Below, piece after piece: positions 7,911 through 16,802 of a stretch of DNA of 64,000 nt. The notes beneath the pieces were generated by a model. That model searched no databases. It had not been told where the DNA came from and saw only the letters and a program-made list of their open reading frames with translations. The stretch is from assembly GCA_937892155.1 (NCBI GenBank), contig CALAUG010000047.1:10520-74519 (forward strand). Reading direction: 5' to 3'. Numbering within the stretch: position 1 is the stretch's first letter; each line of letters begins with the position of its first letter. Source of the stretch: an uncultured Bacteroidales bacterium (GTDB lineage Bacteria; Bacteroidota; Bacteroidia; Bacteroidales; UBA1715). Position numbers and translations under genes: made by a program.

Positions 7911-9146
7911 ATGCAGAATGGTTTTGATACATATTTCGCTCGTTATGAAGTGTTCCCACAGCGATTGGATGAACCTGTCAATCCAAATCTTGGGATGATA
8001 GTCGCCATTCCATGTTACAACGAACCAGACATTATGAAAACAATTTGTTCGCTGTTGGAATGCGACGCTCCACAGTGTGCCGTAGAGATTATTGTTGTGG
8101 TGAATTATAGCGAAACAGCCGATGAAATGATTAAGCAGTTCAATAAGCAAACTTATGCGGGTTTGAAAAAATTTGCTGAGGAACAAAACACCCAGACGAT
8201 AAAGATTTTACCGATATTAGCTTCCGATTTGCCCCAAAAACAGGCAGGCGTTGGCTTAGGTCGAAAAATTGCGATGGACGAGGCAATGCGTCGTTTCGCG
8301 GCAATAAATAATCCCGATGGCATAGTGATTTCGTGCGATGCTGATACATTGGTTGAAAAAAATTATTTCTGTGCCATAGAACAATTTTATGCTGAACATC
8401 AGGCTGCTGCTGTTGCGAATCTCTATTTTGAACACGATATTTCTGGAAATTTCCCCGATGAACAATACAATGCTATTGCACAATACGAACTTCATCTCCG
8501 TTACTATGTTGCCCAATTGAAACGTATATCGTTTCCTTATGCGTTTCAAACTGTGGGTTCTTGTTTTACGGTAAAGGCAAAACGCTATTGCCTGCAAGGT
8601 GGAATGAATAAACGGCAGGCTGGCGAAGATTTCTATTTTTTACAGAAAGTAGCGCAAAGCGAACCAGTTTACGAAATACGTACAACATGCGTACACCCAT
8701 CTTCAAGAATTTCCGACAGAGTCCCATTTGGTACGGGACCAGTGCTTCATAAAATGTTAGATGATGGAAATACAATGTTTGTAACATTTGCTCCCGAGGG
8801 ATTTGCTGTTCTTGGAGCTTTGTTCTCCAGAATTGACCAGTTTAGGATTGCCGACGAATTACAGTTGGAACAGTTATATGCAGGACTCGATTCCACTATG
8901 CAGGAATGCGTGAATGTTGATGAGTTCAAATCTAAAATAATCGAAATACAAAACAATACGTCAACGATAAATCAGTTTAGAAAACGGTTCTATGCCTGGT
9001 TTAACGGTTTTCTGGTATTTCGTTATTTGAATACGTCCAGTCAAAGTAAGTTCCCGAAAGTCCCTGTTGTAGAAGCTGTTTCGCATTTTCTTGGCGAAAA
9101 AGCAGATGTGTTCGAATTATTGAAGAAAATGAGAAAGGAATACTAG
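7911..9146 (+). CDS. Glycosyltransferase family 2 protein
   Basis: A 411-aa protein from ATG 7911. An in-frame TTG at 7878, only 6 bases after the tatD stop, would add 11 residues. The GT2 signature is visible as GMIVAIPCYNEPDIMKTICS, then VVVNYSETAD, the acidic VISCDADTLVEKNY nucleotide-sugar/metal motif and GSCFTVKAKRY. The rest of the C-terminal half, after about residue 290, has no motif I recognise. No membrane segments are seen, so it is probably a cytoplasmic or peripheral enzyme for glycan assembly. It ends 3 bases from the convergent SAH-hydrolase-like gene. Confidence 0.82.
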   Translation: MQNGFDTYFARYEVFPQRLDEPVNPNLGMIVAIPCYNEPDIMKTICSLLECDAPQCAVEIIVVVNYSETADEMIKQFNKQTYAGLKKFAEEQNTQTIKILPILASDLPQKQAGVGLGRKIAMDEAMRRFAAINNPDGIVISCDADTLVEKNYFCAIEQFYAEHQAAAVANLYFEHDISGNFPDEQYNAIAQYELHLRYYVAQLKRISFPYAFQTVGSCFTVKAKRYCLQGGMNKRQAGEDFYFLQKVAQSEPVYEIRTTCVHPSSRISDRVPFGTGPVLHKMLDDGNTMFVTFAPEGFAVLGALFSRIDQFRIADELQLEQLYAGLDSTMQECVNVDEFKSKIIEIQNNTSTINQFRKRFYAWFNGFLVFRYLNTSSQSKFPKVPVVEAVSHFLGEKADVFELLKKMRKEY

Positions 9147-9149
9147 AAT

Positions 9150-10244
9150 TTACATTAAAAATTTTTGTAACTCCTCTCCGATACATCCATTTTGAATAGT
9201 TATATCTAATATTTGTTGTTCCAATTTTGCAGGAGGATTTTTCACTCCATTGAAATTGCATTTTTCTTGAATTAGTTTCTCTCCTAATGCTGCGTGTAAT
9301 CCCAGTGACGCATCAATATATTTAAGATGTGTCGGTTCTTCTAAAAGGAAGTTGAAAGTGTTCTTATTGTTCAGAACGCGATTTTGAGGAATATGTTCTC
9401 CATATTCGTCTTCAACGCCCATATTTGCTGCAATTGCACGGGATTCCATAATTGCGGATACAATGTCAGGCTTATTGAGAGCATCTTTTTTACCAGTAGC
9501 AGTAACTATAAAATCGGCATGATTAATTGCATTTGTTGTTTCGGTAATGTTTTGTGCATCAACAATTTGAATGCCTTGCTTGCTCATGTCTTCGGAAAAG
9601 TCTACCTGTAGGCCGTCGACCGTTTGTGGACGTTTTTGTGTTACAACTTTCACGGAACAGCCCTTTGTTAATCCTTGTAGCGCAATACCACTCCCAACTT
9701 TTCCACTCCCGAAAACAACCAATTTCTTACCTTCAAACGGTGAGAAACCCAGTTGCTTCAATGCTCTAAAATAGCCGTCGCCAGTGCCAAGTGATGTCTC
9801 AATACGTTTGATTATTCCGCTGTCGGCAACAAATACTGGTTTTGACGACTTTTCATATAGATATACTCCAGAGCGTGTTAGTTCCACAAAACCGTATGCG
9901 GGATGACAGGCTGAAAATTGTCCGGCACAATCCAAAATGAGATCGAAAAATTGTCCGTTTTGTTCTTGATTCAACACATCGGCTTGTGTTAATACTGAAA
10001 ATCCCCATTGCTTTACTTTTTTTACAATTGTGATGTCGCAGGCAACTGTGTCGCAGCCAATGCTTAAGTCAGCTCCTCCGGCAATAAGTGCTGCGTATTC
10101 AAGAAGGGTGTTTCTGAAAACTGGCGTTGCAACTAAAATTCGTTTGCCAACAAATGGTTTTTTCGTTGCCCATTGTTTTGCCAAATATCCAAGAACGGGA
10201 TATTCGTTTGTTTGATAAACACCATTTAAAACTTCTTCGAACAT
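9150..10244 (-). CDS. S-adenosylhomocysteine hydrolase-like NAD(P)-binding protein
   Basis: A 364-aa protein. The central Rossmann motif LVVFGSGKVGSG and the flanking blocks ILDCAGQ, DSGIIKRIET, FIVTATGKKD and NMGVEDEYG follow the order seen in S-adenosylhomocysteine hydrolase (ILDDGG, NDSVTKSKFDN, GYGDVGKG, TTTGCxD, NIGHFD). It is roughly 70-100 residues shorter than true SahH. Several SahH active-site positions differ: the lysine after the DS motif is kept, but the second Asp of ILDD is Cys. It may therefore act on a different nucleoside or be a dehydrogenase. It is the last gene of an ompH-like/ubiX operon, divergent from metH. Confidence 0.65.
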   Translation of the reverse strand: MFEEVLNGVYQTNEYPVLGYLAKQWATKKPFVGKRILVATPVFRNTLLEYAALIAGGADLSIGCDTVACDITIVKKVKQWGFSVLTQADVLNQEQNGQFFDLILDCAGQFSACHPAYGFVELTRSGVYLYEKSSKPVFVADSGIIKRIETSLGTGDGYFRALKQLGFSPFEGKKLVVFGSGKVGSGIALQGLTKGCSVKVVTQKRPQTVDGLQVDFSEDMSKQGIQIVDAQNITETTNAINHADFIVTATGKKDALNKPDIVSAIMESRAIAANMGVEDEYGEHIPQNRVLNNKNTFNFLLEEPTHLKYIDASLGLHAALGEKLIQEKCNFNGVKNPPAKLEQQILDITIQNGCIGEELQKFLM

Positions 10245-10246
10245 AG

Positions 10247-10801
10247 TTAGTTAGTTTTCCATCGGAAACAATCGTTTTTCAATCCGATGAGGTCAATAAT
10301 TCTGTCGATAACTGTTGCGCATACTTCGTCGATTGTCTGTGGATTGGAATAGAACGATGGACTTGCGGGGCAAATAATTCCACCAGCAAGAGTAATCAGT
10401 TCCATATTTTTAATGTGGACAAGACTATACGGAGTTTCTCGTACGGCGAGAATAAGTTGCCGTCGTTCTTTCAGCATTACGTCGGCGGCGCGACAGATAA
10501 GATTTTCTGCGGTTCCATGTGCAATTCTTCCCATTGTCCCAACGCTGCACGGACATACAATCATTGTGTCGTATTTTGATGAACCTGAAGCTATTGGAGA
10601 GAAAAAATCATCGTCTTGAAATTCTTTAAAATCGTAGATATTAGGCTGTGATTGTAACTCGTGCTGCCAAACCTTTTTTGCTGTGTCGGAAAAAACCACA
10701 CACACTTCGTCAATTTGATTACGAAAACTATGCAGTTTGTCAAATAATTGCTGAGCGTAAATAGCTCCCGATGCTCCCGTGACGGCGATAATGATTTTCA
10801 T
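10247..10801 (-). CDS. ubiX: UbiX family flavin prenyltransferase
   Basis: A 184-aa protein that prenylates FMN with dimethylallyl phosphate to make the cofactor of UbiD-type decarboxylases. It shows the N-terminal IIIAVTGASGAIYAQQL flavin-binding loop, the CPCSVGTMGRIAHG segment and the RETPYSLVHIKNM motif near the C-terminal third. Length is typical. It lies 2 bases from the downstream SAH-hydrolase-like gene and 15 from the upstream ompH-like gene, so all three form an operon. No ubiD is seen nearby. Confidence 0.95.
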   Translation of the reverse strand: MKIIIAVTGASGAIYAQQLFDKLHSFRNQIDEVCVVFSDTAKKVWQHELQSQPNIYDFKEFQDDDFFSPIASGSSKYDTMIVCPCSVGTMGRIAHGTAENLICRAADVMLKERRQLILAVRETPYSLVHIKNMELITLAGGIICPASPSFYSNPQTIDEVCATVIDRIIDLIGLKNDCFRWKTN

Positions 10802-10816
10802 TCTGGGAGCAGTTGA

Positions 10817-11467
10817 TTATTTCTTTTTAGCTTGTGCAGCTGCGTTGTAGCGCGCGTTCATCACTTTAAGAATATCATTCGTGATGTTCAATTCCTCTTC
10901 GGCATATAAAACGCTGCTTTGGTAAGCGTTGTTCAAAATGATTTTGTATTTGCCATCGGCATTATAGAATTTAATGCAGGCATTCACACTGTCAATTAAC
11001 TGATTGAGCAATTTTTGTTCTTTAACGGCTAAATCTTGTTGTTTTTGTTGCTGTTCTGCATATAATTGCTGCTGTCTGTTCGTCAATTCTGCTTCTTTTG
11101 CTTGAGCATCGGCAGATGTAATGATGTGCTTTTCAATTTGATACTGAAATTCTTCTACCTCTTTCTGGAATTGCTCGGCTTTCTTTTGCAATTTCGATTC
11201 CTCGCTGCTTACCATACTTTGGTATTGTTTTTCCAATTTTTGGTAATACAGATAATTGTGCATTACGGAATCAACAATTACGTATGCAATTGGAAATGAT
11301 GCTTCTACCATTTCTTCTCCTTCAAAAATTGCATCAAGTGATGAATCAATTTCTGTTACGGGTTCTTCTTTTGGCGTTTCGCACGAAGGTTTTTTTACGT
11401 ACAAAGCGAACAATACGATTATTGCTATTGCAAAAATGATGTTGATGATTAGATTACTGTTTCTCAT
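10817..11467 (-). CDS. OmpH/Skp-like membrane-anchored periplasmic protein
   Basis: A 216-aa protein from ATG 11467; an in-frame GTG at 11488 would add seven residues. An N-terminal membrane anchor (LIINIIFAIAIIVLFALYV) is followed by a low-complexity acidic linker. The region about 70-180 is a long Gln/Glu/Lys-rich coiled coil, the arrangement of Skp/OmpH chaperones (PF03938). These bind unfolded outer-membrane proteins in the periplasm. Unlike classical Skp it keeps an uncleaved anchor. A near-consensus -7 element TACTTTCG lies at 11488-11495. First gene of the ubiX operon. Confidence 0.75.
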   Translation of the reverse strand: MRNSNLIINIIFAIAIIVLFALYVKKPSCETPKEEPVTEIDSSLDAIFEGEEMVEASFPIAYVIVDSVMHNYLYYQKLEKQYQSMVSSEESKLQKKAEQFQKEVEEFQYQIEKHIITSADAQAKEAELTNRQQQLYAEQQQKQQDLAVKEQKLLNQLIDSVNACIKFYNADGKYKIILNNAYQSSVLYAEEELNITNDILKVMNARYNAAAQAKKK

Positions 11468-11600
11468 AATTCTTATTTTTTGATTCACGAAAGTACAGAT
11501 TTATTTTTGATTGACGGCAAAAGATAGTTGTAAAACTTTTGAAACGAGGCCATAATGTTTTATATTTTCATGATGTCTTTTGTTTTTGCGAATCTAAAAA

Positions 11601-11628
11601 TTGATTTTCCCTTTATTTCGTACTTTTG
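11601..11628 (+). promoter_or_regulatory. metH promoter (-33 TTG, -7 TACTTTTG)
   Basis: TTG at 11601-11603 and TACTTTTG at 11621-11628 form a well-spaced Bacteroidetes promoter. The leader to ATG 11648 is about 15 bases, too short for a cobalamin or SAM riboswitch, and none is seen. Confidence 0.6.
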
Positions 11629-11647
11629 TAAAAACAATTTGGCAAAT

Positions 11648-14600
11648 ATGACAAAAAAGGACTTTCTTGAAATTCTATCCAAACGAATTCTTGTGCTTGA
11701 TGGTGCTACTGGCACTATGATTCAGCGATACAACCTTACTGAAGAAGATTACCGTGGAACACGCTTTGCCGCTTCGCCTATTCTTCTTAAAGGTAATAAC
11801 GATATGTTGAGTTTGACGAAACCTGAAGTGATTCGTGAGATTCACCAAAAATATCTTGAAGCAGGAGCCGATATTATTGAAACTAACACGTTCAACGCCA
11901 ATAGAATATCGCAGTCCGACTATAATTTGCAGGAACTTGTGACCGAAATAAATACAGCGTCGGTGTCAATTGCCCGCCAGATTGCTGACGAATTTACCCA
12001 AAAGAATCCTGCTAAACCACGTTTTGTGTGTGCGTCAATTGGGCCTACAAACAAAACTGCATCAATGTCGCCTGATGTGAATAATCCTGCTTTCCGTGCC
12101 GTTACTTTTGACGATTTGGTGGAAACCTACAAAGAACAAGTAACGGCAATGATTAAAGCAGGTGCCGATATTCTTTTGGTTGAGACTTGTTTCGATACGC
12201 TGAATGTAAAGTCGTGTTTGTTTGCCATAGACCAAGTTCAAACTGAGTTGGGAACAGATCTTCCTGTTATGGTTTCGTTCACGATTGCCGATGCAAGCGG
12301 ACGAATTTTATCGGGACAGACTCTTGAAGCTTGCATACGTTCAATTTCCCACGCAAATATTGTGAGTATCGGTTTGAATTGCTCGCTTGGAGCTAAGGAA
12401 ATGACTCGTTTTGTGAAAGAACTTTCCGAAAAATGTCCGTTTTGCGTGACTGCCCATCCTAATGCAGGTTTGCCAAACCAATTCGGAAAATACGAGCAAA
12501 CTCCGGAAATCATGCAGGGATATATCCGTACGTATTTGGAAAATTCGTATGTGAATATTATTGGTGGTTGTTGCGGTACAAACAACGAACATATTCGTAA
12601 GATTGCGGAAATAGCTGGTAATTATTCGCCACGTCCATTGCCTCAAAAAAGTAACACAATGTATTTGAGTGGACTTGAACCACTTACAGTTGAAAAAGAT
12701 AAGAATTTCATTAATATCGGAGAACGTACTAATGTTGCTGGCTCGGCGAAATTTGCTCGTCTTATCCGTGAAAAGAATTACGATGAAGCTTTGTCTATTG
12801 CACGTGCTCAAGTGGAAAATGGCGCTCAAATCATCGATGTGAATCTTGACGACGCTATGTTGGACTCAAAAGCAGAAATGATTCATTTTTTGAATTTACT
12901 TGCCTCAGAGCCTGAAATTTCACGCGTACCAATAATGATTGACTCGTCAAAATGGGAAGTCCTCGAGGCTGGCTTGAAATGCATTCAGGGTAAATGTTTG
13001 GTTAATTCCTTAAGCTTGAAGGAAGGCGAGGACTTGTTTTTGAAAAAAGCTCGTCTGGTGAAAAAATATGGCGCAGCAGTTGTCGTTATGGCTTTTGACG
13101 AACAAGGTCAAGCTGACACATACGCACGAAAAATTGCTGTGTGCGAACGTGCATACAATTTGTTGCTTTCTATCGACTTTCCTCCACAAGACATTGTTTT
13201 CGACACCAACGTGCTGACAATCGCTACTGGTATTGCCGAACACGATAATTATGCGAAAGATTTTATTGAATCGGTTCGTTGGATAAAACAACATCTTCCA
13301 TACGCAAAGACAAGTGGCGGAATTAGTAACGTATCGTTCTCATTTAGAGGGAATAACGCCGTCCGTGAAGCAATGCATTCCATCTTCCTCTATCACGCTA
13401 TCAAAGCAGGTTTGGATATGGGAATTGTGAATCCTGGAATGTTGCAGGTTTATGATGAAATTCCAACGGAACTGAGACAAAAAATTGAAGCAGTTGTTCT
13501 TAATACTTCTTCAACAGCGGCAGAAGAACTTGTTGAATATGCAAGTACAATCAAACAGGCCGAAACAACAACGGTCAAACACGATGATTGGCGAAATGCC
13601 ACAGTCGAACGTCGTTTGGCGTATGCGCTGATGAAGGGATTGCCAGATTTTTTGGAAGAAGATTTACAAGATGCCCGTGCTGCGTATCCTTCATCTTTGT
13701 CAATTATTGAAGGCCCGTTGATGGGCGGAATGGGAGAGGTTGGAACGTTGTTCGGACAAGGAAAAATGTTCTTGCCGCAGGTTGTAAAAACAGCCCGTAC
13801 AATGAAGAAAGCGGTTTCAATTCTCGAGCCATACATAGAACAAGAAAAACAGCAGTCACAGTCAACTGCGGCAGGAAAGGTGTTACTTGCTACGGTAAAA
13901 GGTGACGTACACGATATTGGGAAAAATATAGTAGGTGTTGTACTTGCCTGCAACAATTTCGAAATAATTGATTTGGGCGTTATGTGTCCAACGGAACAAA
14001 TAGTTGACGAAGCAATCAAAAACGATGTGGATTTCATAGGTTTAAGTGGTTTAATTACACCATCACTTGAAGAGATGGCAAACGTAATTAAAGAATTGGA
14101 ACATCGTCATTCTCATATTCCGGTAATGATTGGTGGTGCAACGACATCGAAAGTACATACGGCAATAAAACTCGCTCCTTTGTATTCTGCTCCAGTAATT
14201 TACGTGAGTGATGCTTCGAAAAATGCTGGTATTTGTTCTGCGTTGCTTTCATCGAAAAAGCAAGAATTTATAGATAAATTAAATACTGAATATGAATTAA
14301 TTAGAAAGCTTTACTTAAACCGTAATGTTAATGACGCAATTACTCTTGAGGAAGCTCAGCAGAATAAATTTAAATTTGATGTTTCTGCAGCACATATTAT
14401 AAAACCTCAATTTATTGGAAATAAATGGATAAATAATATTCACTTAAAGAAACTAATTAAGTATATTGATTGGTCTTTCTTTTTCTCTGCTTGGGGCTTG
14501 AAAGGTGCATCGTATCCAGCAATTTTAGAAGATAAGGAGAAAGGTGAAGAAGCACGTAAATTGTTTGCCGATGCACAGGCTATGTTGAACAAATTCGAAA

Positions 14601-15217
14601 GAGAAAAATTATTGACTCCAAAAGCTGTTGGTGGATTTTATCCTGCAAATTCAGTTGGCGATGATATAGAAGTGTATAGTGACGAGACAAAACAATCAGT
14701 TCTTGCCACGTTCCACAATTCTCGTCAGCGGACGTTGCAGCCGAATGGTAATCCAAATCTTTGCTTATCTGATTTTATTGCGCCAAAAGGCTTTAACACA
14801 ATTGATTATATTGGAATGTTTGCCGTAACTGCCGGCTTGGAAGTTGATGCGTTGGTTCAGTCATATCAGAAATTAGGTGACGATTATTCTGCGCTTATGG
14901 TACGTACATTAGCAGATCGTCTTGCCGAAGCATTTGCCGAAAAACTTCACTTTGAAGTTCGTAAGCGTTATTGGGCATATTCACCAGATGAGGAAGAAAA
15001 CATCGAAAAGATTTTGAAAACATCGTATCGTGGTCGCCGTATGGCAATTGGTTATGCCGCTTGTCCCGAACATAGCCAAAAAGAAACGATTTTCAAAATA
15101 CTGGATGCGACTAAACAAATAGGCGTAACACTCACAGAATCATATATGATGAATCCAGTTTCGTCGGTATGCGGATTGTATTTCGCACATCCTGAGATTC
15201 AGTATTTTGGAGTGTAG
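11648..15217 (+). CDS. metH: Cobalamin-dependent methionine synthase
   Basis: A 1,189-aa full-length MetH that transfers a methyl group from methyltetrahydrofolate to homocysteine through B12. The domains in order are: homocysteine-binding barrel (DGATGTMIQ start; zinc ligands C245, C308, C309), pterin-binding barrel (FINIGERTNVAGS), B12 cap, Rossmann B12 domain with DVHDIGK (lower ligand H755), and the SAM-dependent reactivation domain (FHNSRQRT and YRGRRMAIGYAACPEH). The in-frame ATG at 11555 would add 31 residues, but the promoter lies between, so 11648 is chosen. B12 must come from uptake or synthesis elsewhere. Divergent from the ompH-like operon. Confidence 0.97.
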   Translation: MTKKDFLEILSKRILVLDGATGTMIQRYNLTEEDYRGTRFAASPILLKGNNDMLSLTKPEVIREIHQKYLEAGADIIETNTFNANRISQSDYNLQELVTEINTASVSIARQIADEFTQKNPAKPRFVCASIGPTNKTASMSPDVNNPAFRAVTFDDLVETYKEQVTAMIKAGADILLVETCFDTLNVKSCLFAIDQVQTELGTDLPVMVSFTIADASGRILSGQTLEACIRSISHANIVSIGLNCSLGAKEMTRFVKELSEKCPFCVTAHPNAGLPNQFGKYEQTPEIMQGYIRTYLENSYVNIIGGCCGTNNEHIRKIAEIAGNYSPRPLPQKSNTMYLSGLEPLTVEKDKNFINIGERTNVAGSAKFARLIREKNYDEALSIARAQVENGAQIIDVNLDDAMLDSKAEMIHFLNLLASEPEISRVPIMIDSSKWEVLEAGLKCIQGKCLVNSLSLKEGEDLFLKKARLVKKYGAAVVVMAFDEQGQADTYARKIAVCERAYNLLLSIDFPPQDIVFDTNVLTIATGIAEHDNYAKDFIESVRWIKQHLPYAKTSGGISNVSFSFRGNNAVREAMHSIFLYHAIKAGLDMGIVNPGMLQVYDEIPTELRQKIEAVVLNTSSTAAEELVEYASTIKQAETTTVKHDDWRNATVERRLAYALMKGLPDFLEEDLQDARAAYPSSLSIIEGPLMGGMGEVGTLFGQGKMFLPQVVKTARTMKKAVSILEPYIEQEKQQSQSTAAGKVLLATVKGDVHDIGKNIVGVVLACNNFEIIDLGVMCPTEQIVDEAIKNDVDFIGLSGLITPSLEEMANVIKELEHRHSHIPVMIGGATTSKVHTAIKLAPLYSAPVIYVSDASKNAGICSALLSSKKQEFIDKLNTEYELIRKLYLNRNVNDAITLEEAQQNKFKFDVSAAHIIKPQFIGNKWINNIHLKKLIKYIDWSFFFSAWGLKGASYPAILEDKEKGEEARKLFADAQAMLNKFEREKLLTPKAVGGFYPANSVGDDIEVYSDETKQSVLATFHNSRQRTLQPNGNPNLCLSDFIAPKGFNTIDYIGMFAVTAGLEVDALVQSYQKLGDDYSALMVRTLADRLAEAFAEKLHFEVRKRYWAYSPDEEENIEKILKTSYRGRRMAIGYAACPEHSQKETIFKILDATKQIGVTLTESYMMNPVSSVCGLYFAHPEIQYFGV

Positions 15218-15312
15218 TAAATAATTTATAGGTGCCTACTGAGTAATTGTGAAAAGTATACGATGGCGCAATAGATATTTTTTACTATTTTTATGCGTCC
15301 AAACAAAACGTA

Positions 15313-16047
15313 ATGAAGGTATTTTATCATATAGGACGCTATATTCTGTTAATGAAAAAGGCCATTGGTCGACCAGATCAGGCAAGAATGTTTTGGCGGA
15401 ATGTAGCTAAGGAGATTGTAAATATTGGTTATAATTCAATTGCCATAGTGTCTATCATCTCTTTTTTTATGGGGGGCGTAATGACATTGCAGCTTGCCAT
15501 AAATATGGAAAATCCTATTTTGCCGCAATATTTGGTTGGTTTGGGTACCCGTGATGCAATTATTTTGGAATTTTCTTCTTCGGTCATTGCATTGATTCTT
15601 GCTGGAAAAGTTGGTTCAAGCATTGCTTCTGAAATAGGGACAATGAGAATCACCCAACAAATTGATGCACTTGATATTATGGGTATTAATTCTGCGAATT
15701 ATTTGATATTGCCAAAAGTTACAGCTGGTGCTATCACGTTTCCACTTCTATGCTGTATAAGCGTTATTCTCGGTATTGGAGGTGGTTGGATAGTTGGGGA
15801 CGTTTCGGGCATGGTTCCGACAAATCAGTTTGTCATTGGCTTACAGTATTTGTATCAGCCGTTCTACATTGTGTATACAAACATTAAAATGTTTCTTTTC
15901 GGCATTTTAATTACTTCCATATCGTGTTATTATGGGTATTTCGCGAATGGTGGCTCGTTGGAAGTTGGACAGGCAAGTACTCAGGCAGTTGTCAAAAGTA
16001 GTGTCGTAGTGTTGCTCTTTAACCTTTTACTTACCACATTGTTGTAG
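15313..16047 (+). CDS. mlaE: MlaE-family ABC transporter permease
   Basis: A 244-aa integral membrane protein. It has about five or six hydrophobic segments and the MlaE/YrbE (PF02405) signature LEFSSSVIALILAGKVGSSIASEIGTMRITQQIDAL (given here in part: LAGKVGSSIASEIGTM). It pairs with the ATPase gene 2 bases downstream to move phospholipids between the membranes and keep outer-membrane lipid asymmetry. An MCE (MlaD) subunit is not adjacent. No exact -7 element was found upstream. Confidence 0.93.
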   Translation: MKVFYHIGRYILLMKKAIGRPDQARMFWRNVAKEIVNIGYNSIAIVSIISFFMGGVMTLQLAINMENPILPQYLVGLGTRDAIILEFSSSVIALILAGKVGSSIASEIGTMRITQQIDALDIMGINSANYLILPKVTAGAITFPLLCCISVILGIGGGWIVGDVSGMVPTNQFVIGLQYLYQPFYIVYTNIKMFLFGILITSISCYYGYFANGGSLEVGQASTQAVVKSSVVVLLFNLLLTTLL

Positions 16048-16049
16048 TT

Positions 16050-16802
16050 ATGATAGAAGTTCAGAATGTTTCAAAATCGTTTAAAGACGTACAGGTCCTT
16101 AAAAATGTCTCTACAATTTTTGAAGAGGGTAAAGTAAACTGCATTATAGGCAGAAGTGGTTCTGGAAAAACCGTGCTGATGAAATCAATTGTTGGTTTGC
16201 ACGAAATTGACGAAGGAAAAATACTATTCCACGGAAGAAATTACACCGCAATGAACGACAAACAACGCAAAGAAATCCGAAAGGAAATCGGTATGGTATT
16301 CCAAAGTAGCGCATTGTTTGACTCAGAAACCTTGGAAGACAATGTGATGTTCCCGTTGCGTATGTTTTCTGGTATGAGCGAGGAGGAGTGCCGCGAACGC
16401 GCAAATTTCTGTCTGAAACGTGTTGAGGTGATAAATAAAAATAATTTGTATCCAGCTGAAATCAGTGGCGGTATGCAGAAACGTGTGGCAATCGCCCGCG
16501 CTATTGCACTCAATCCAAAATATCTGCTGTGCGACGAACCGAATTCTGGCCTTGACCCAATGACGTCAATAGTCATAGACAATCTTATACAAGGTATCGT
16601 ACAAGAATACAATATTACTGCCATTGTCAACACTCATGATATGAATTCTGTGATGGAAATTGCCGATAAAATTGTATTCATCTATAAAGGAGAAAATTGG
16701 TGGGAAGGTAATAAAAACGATATCTGGCATACAGATAATCAGGAATTAAATGACTTTATTTTTGCTTCTGCTTTAACGCAAAAGATTAAACAAAATTTAT
16801 AA
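16050..16802 (+). CDS. mlaF: MlaF-like ABC transporter ATP-binding protein
   Basis: A 250-aa ATPase of the Mla phospholipid transporter. It shows Walker A GRSGSGKT, Q-loop VFQSSALFDS, ABC signature ISGGMQKR, Walker B YLLCDEP with NSGLDP, and H-switch NTHD. The ALFDS segment and M-rich signature are typical of MlaF. The stop codon shares one base with the ATG of the subtilase gene (TAATG), so the three genes are probably transcribed together, although the protease has no known link to Mla. Confidence 0.93.
   Translation: MIEVQNVSKSFKDVQVLKNVSTIFEEGKVNCIIGRSGSGKTVLMKSIVGLHEIDEGKILFHGRNYTAMNDKQRKEIRKEIGMVFQSSALFDSETLEDNVMFPLRMFSGMSEEECRERANFCLKRVEVINKNNLYPAEISGGMQKRVAIARAIALNPKYLLCDEPNSGLDPMTSIVIDNLIQGIVQEYNITAIVNTHDMNSVMEIADKIVFIYKGENWWEGNKNDIWHTDNQELNDFIFASALTQKIKQNL

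Noticed and set aside
11522..11647. Cobalamin or SAM riboswitch before metH
   Set aside because: The promoter at 11601-11628 leaves about 15 bases of leader, and no riboswitch box was seen.
13450..14037. 195-codon minus-strand reading frame inside metH
   Set aside because: It lies opposite highly conserved methionine synthase domains, and the Ser/Thr-rich product is typical of an antisense shadow.
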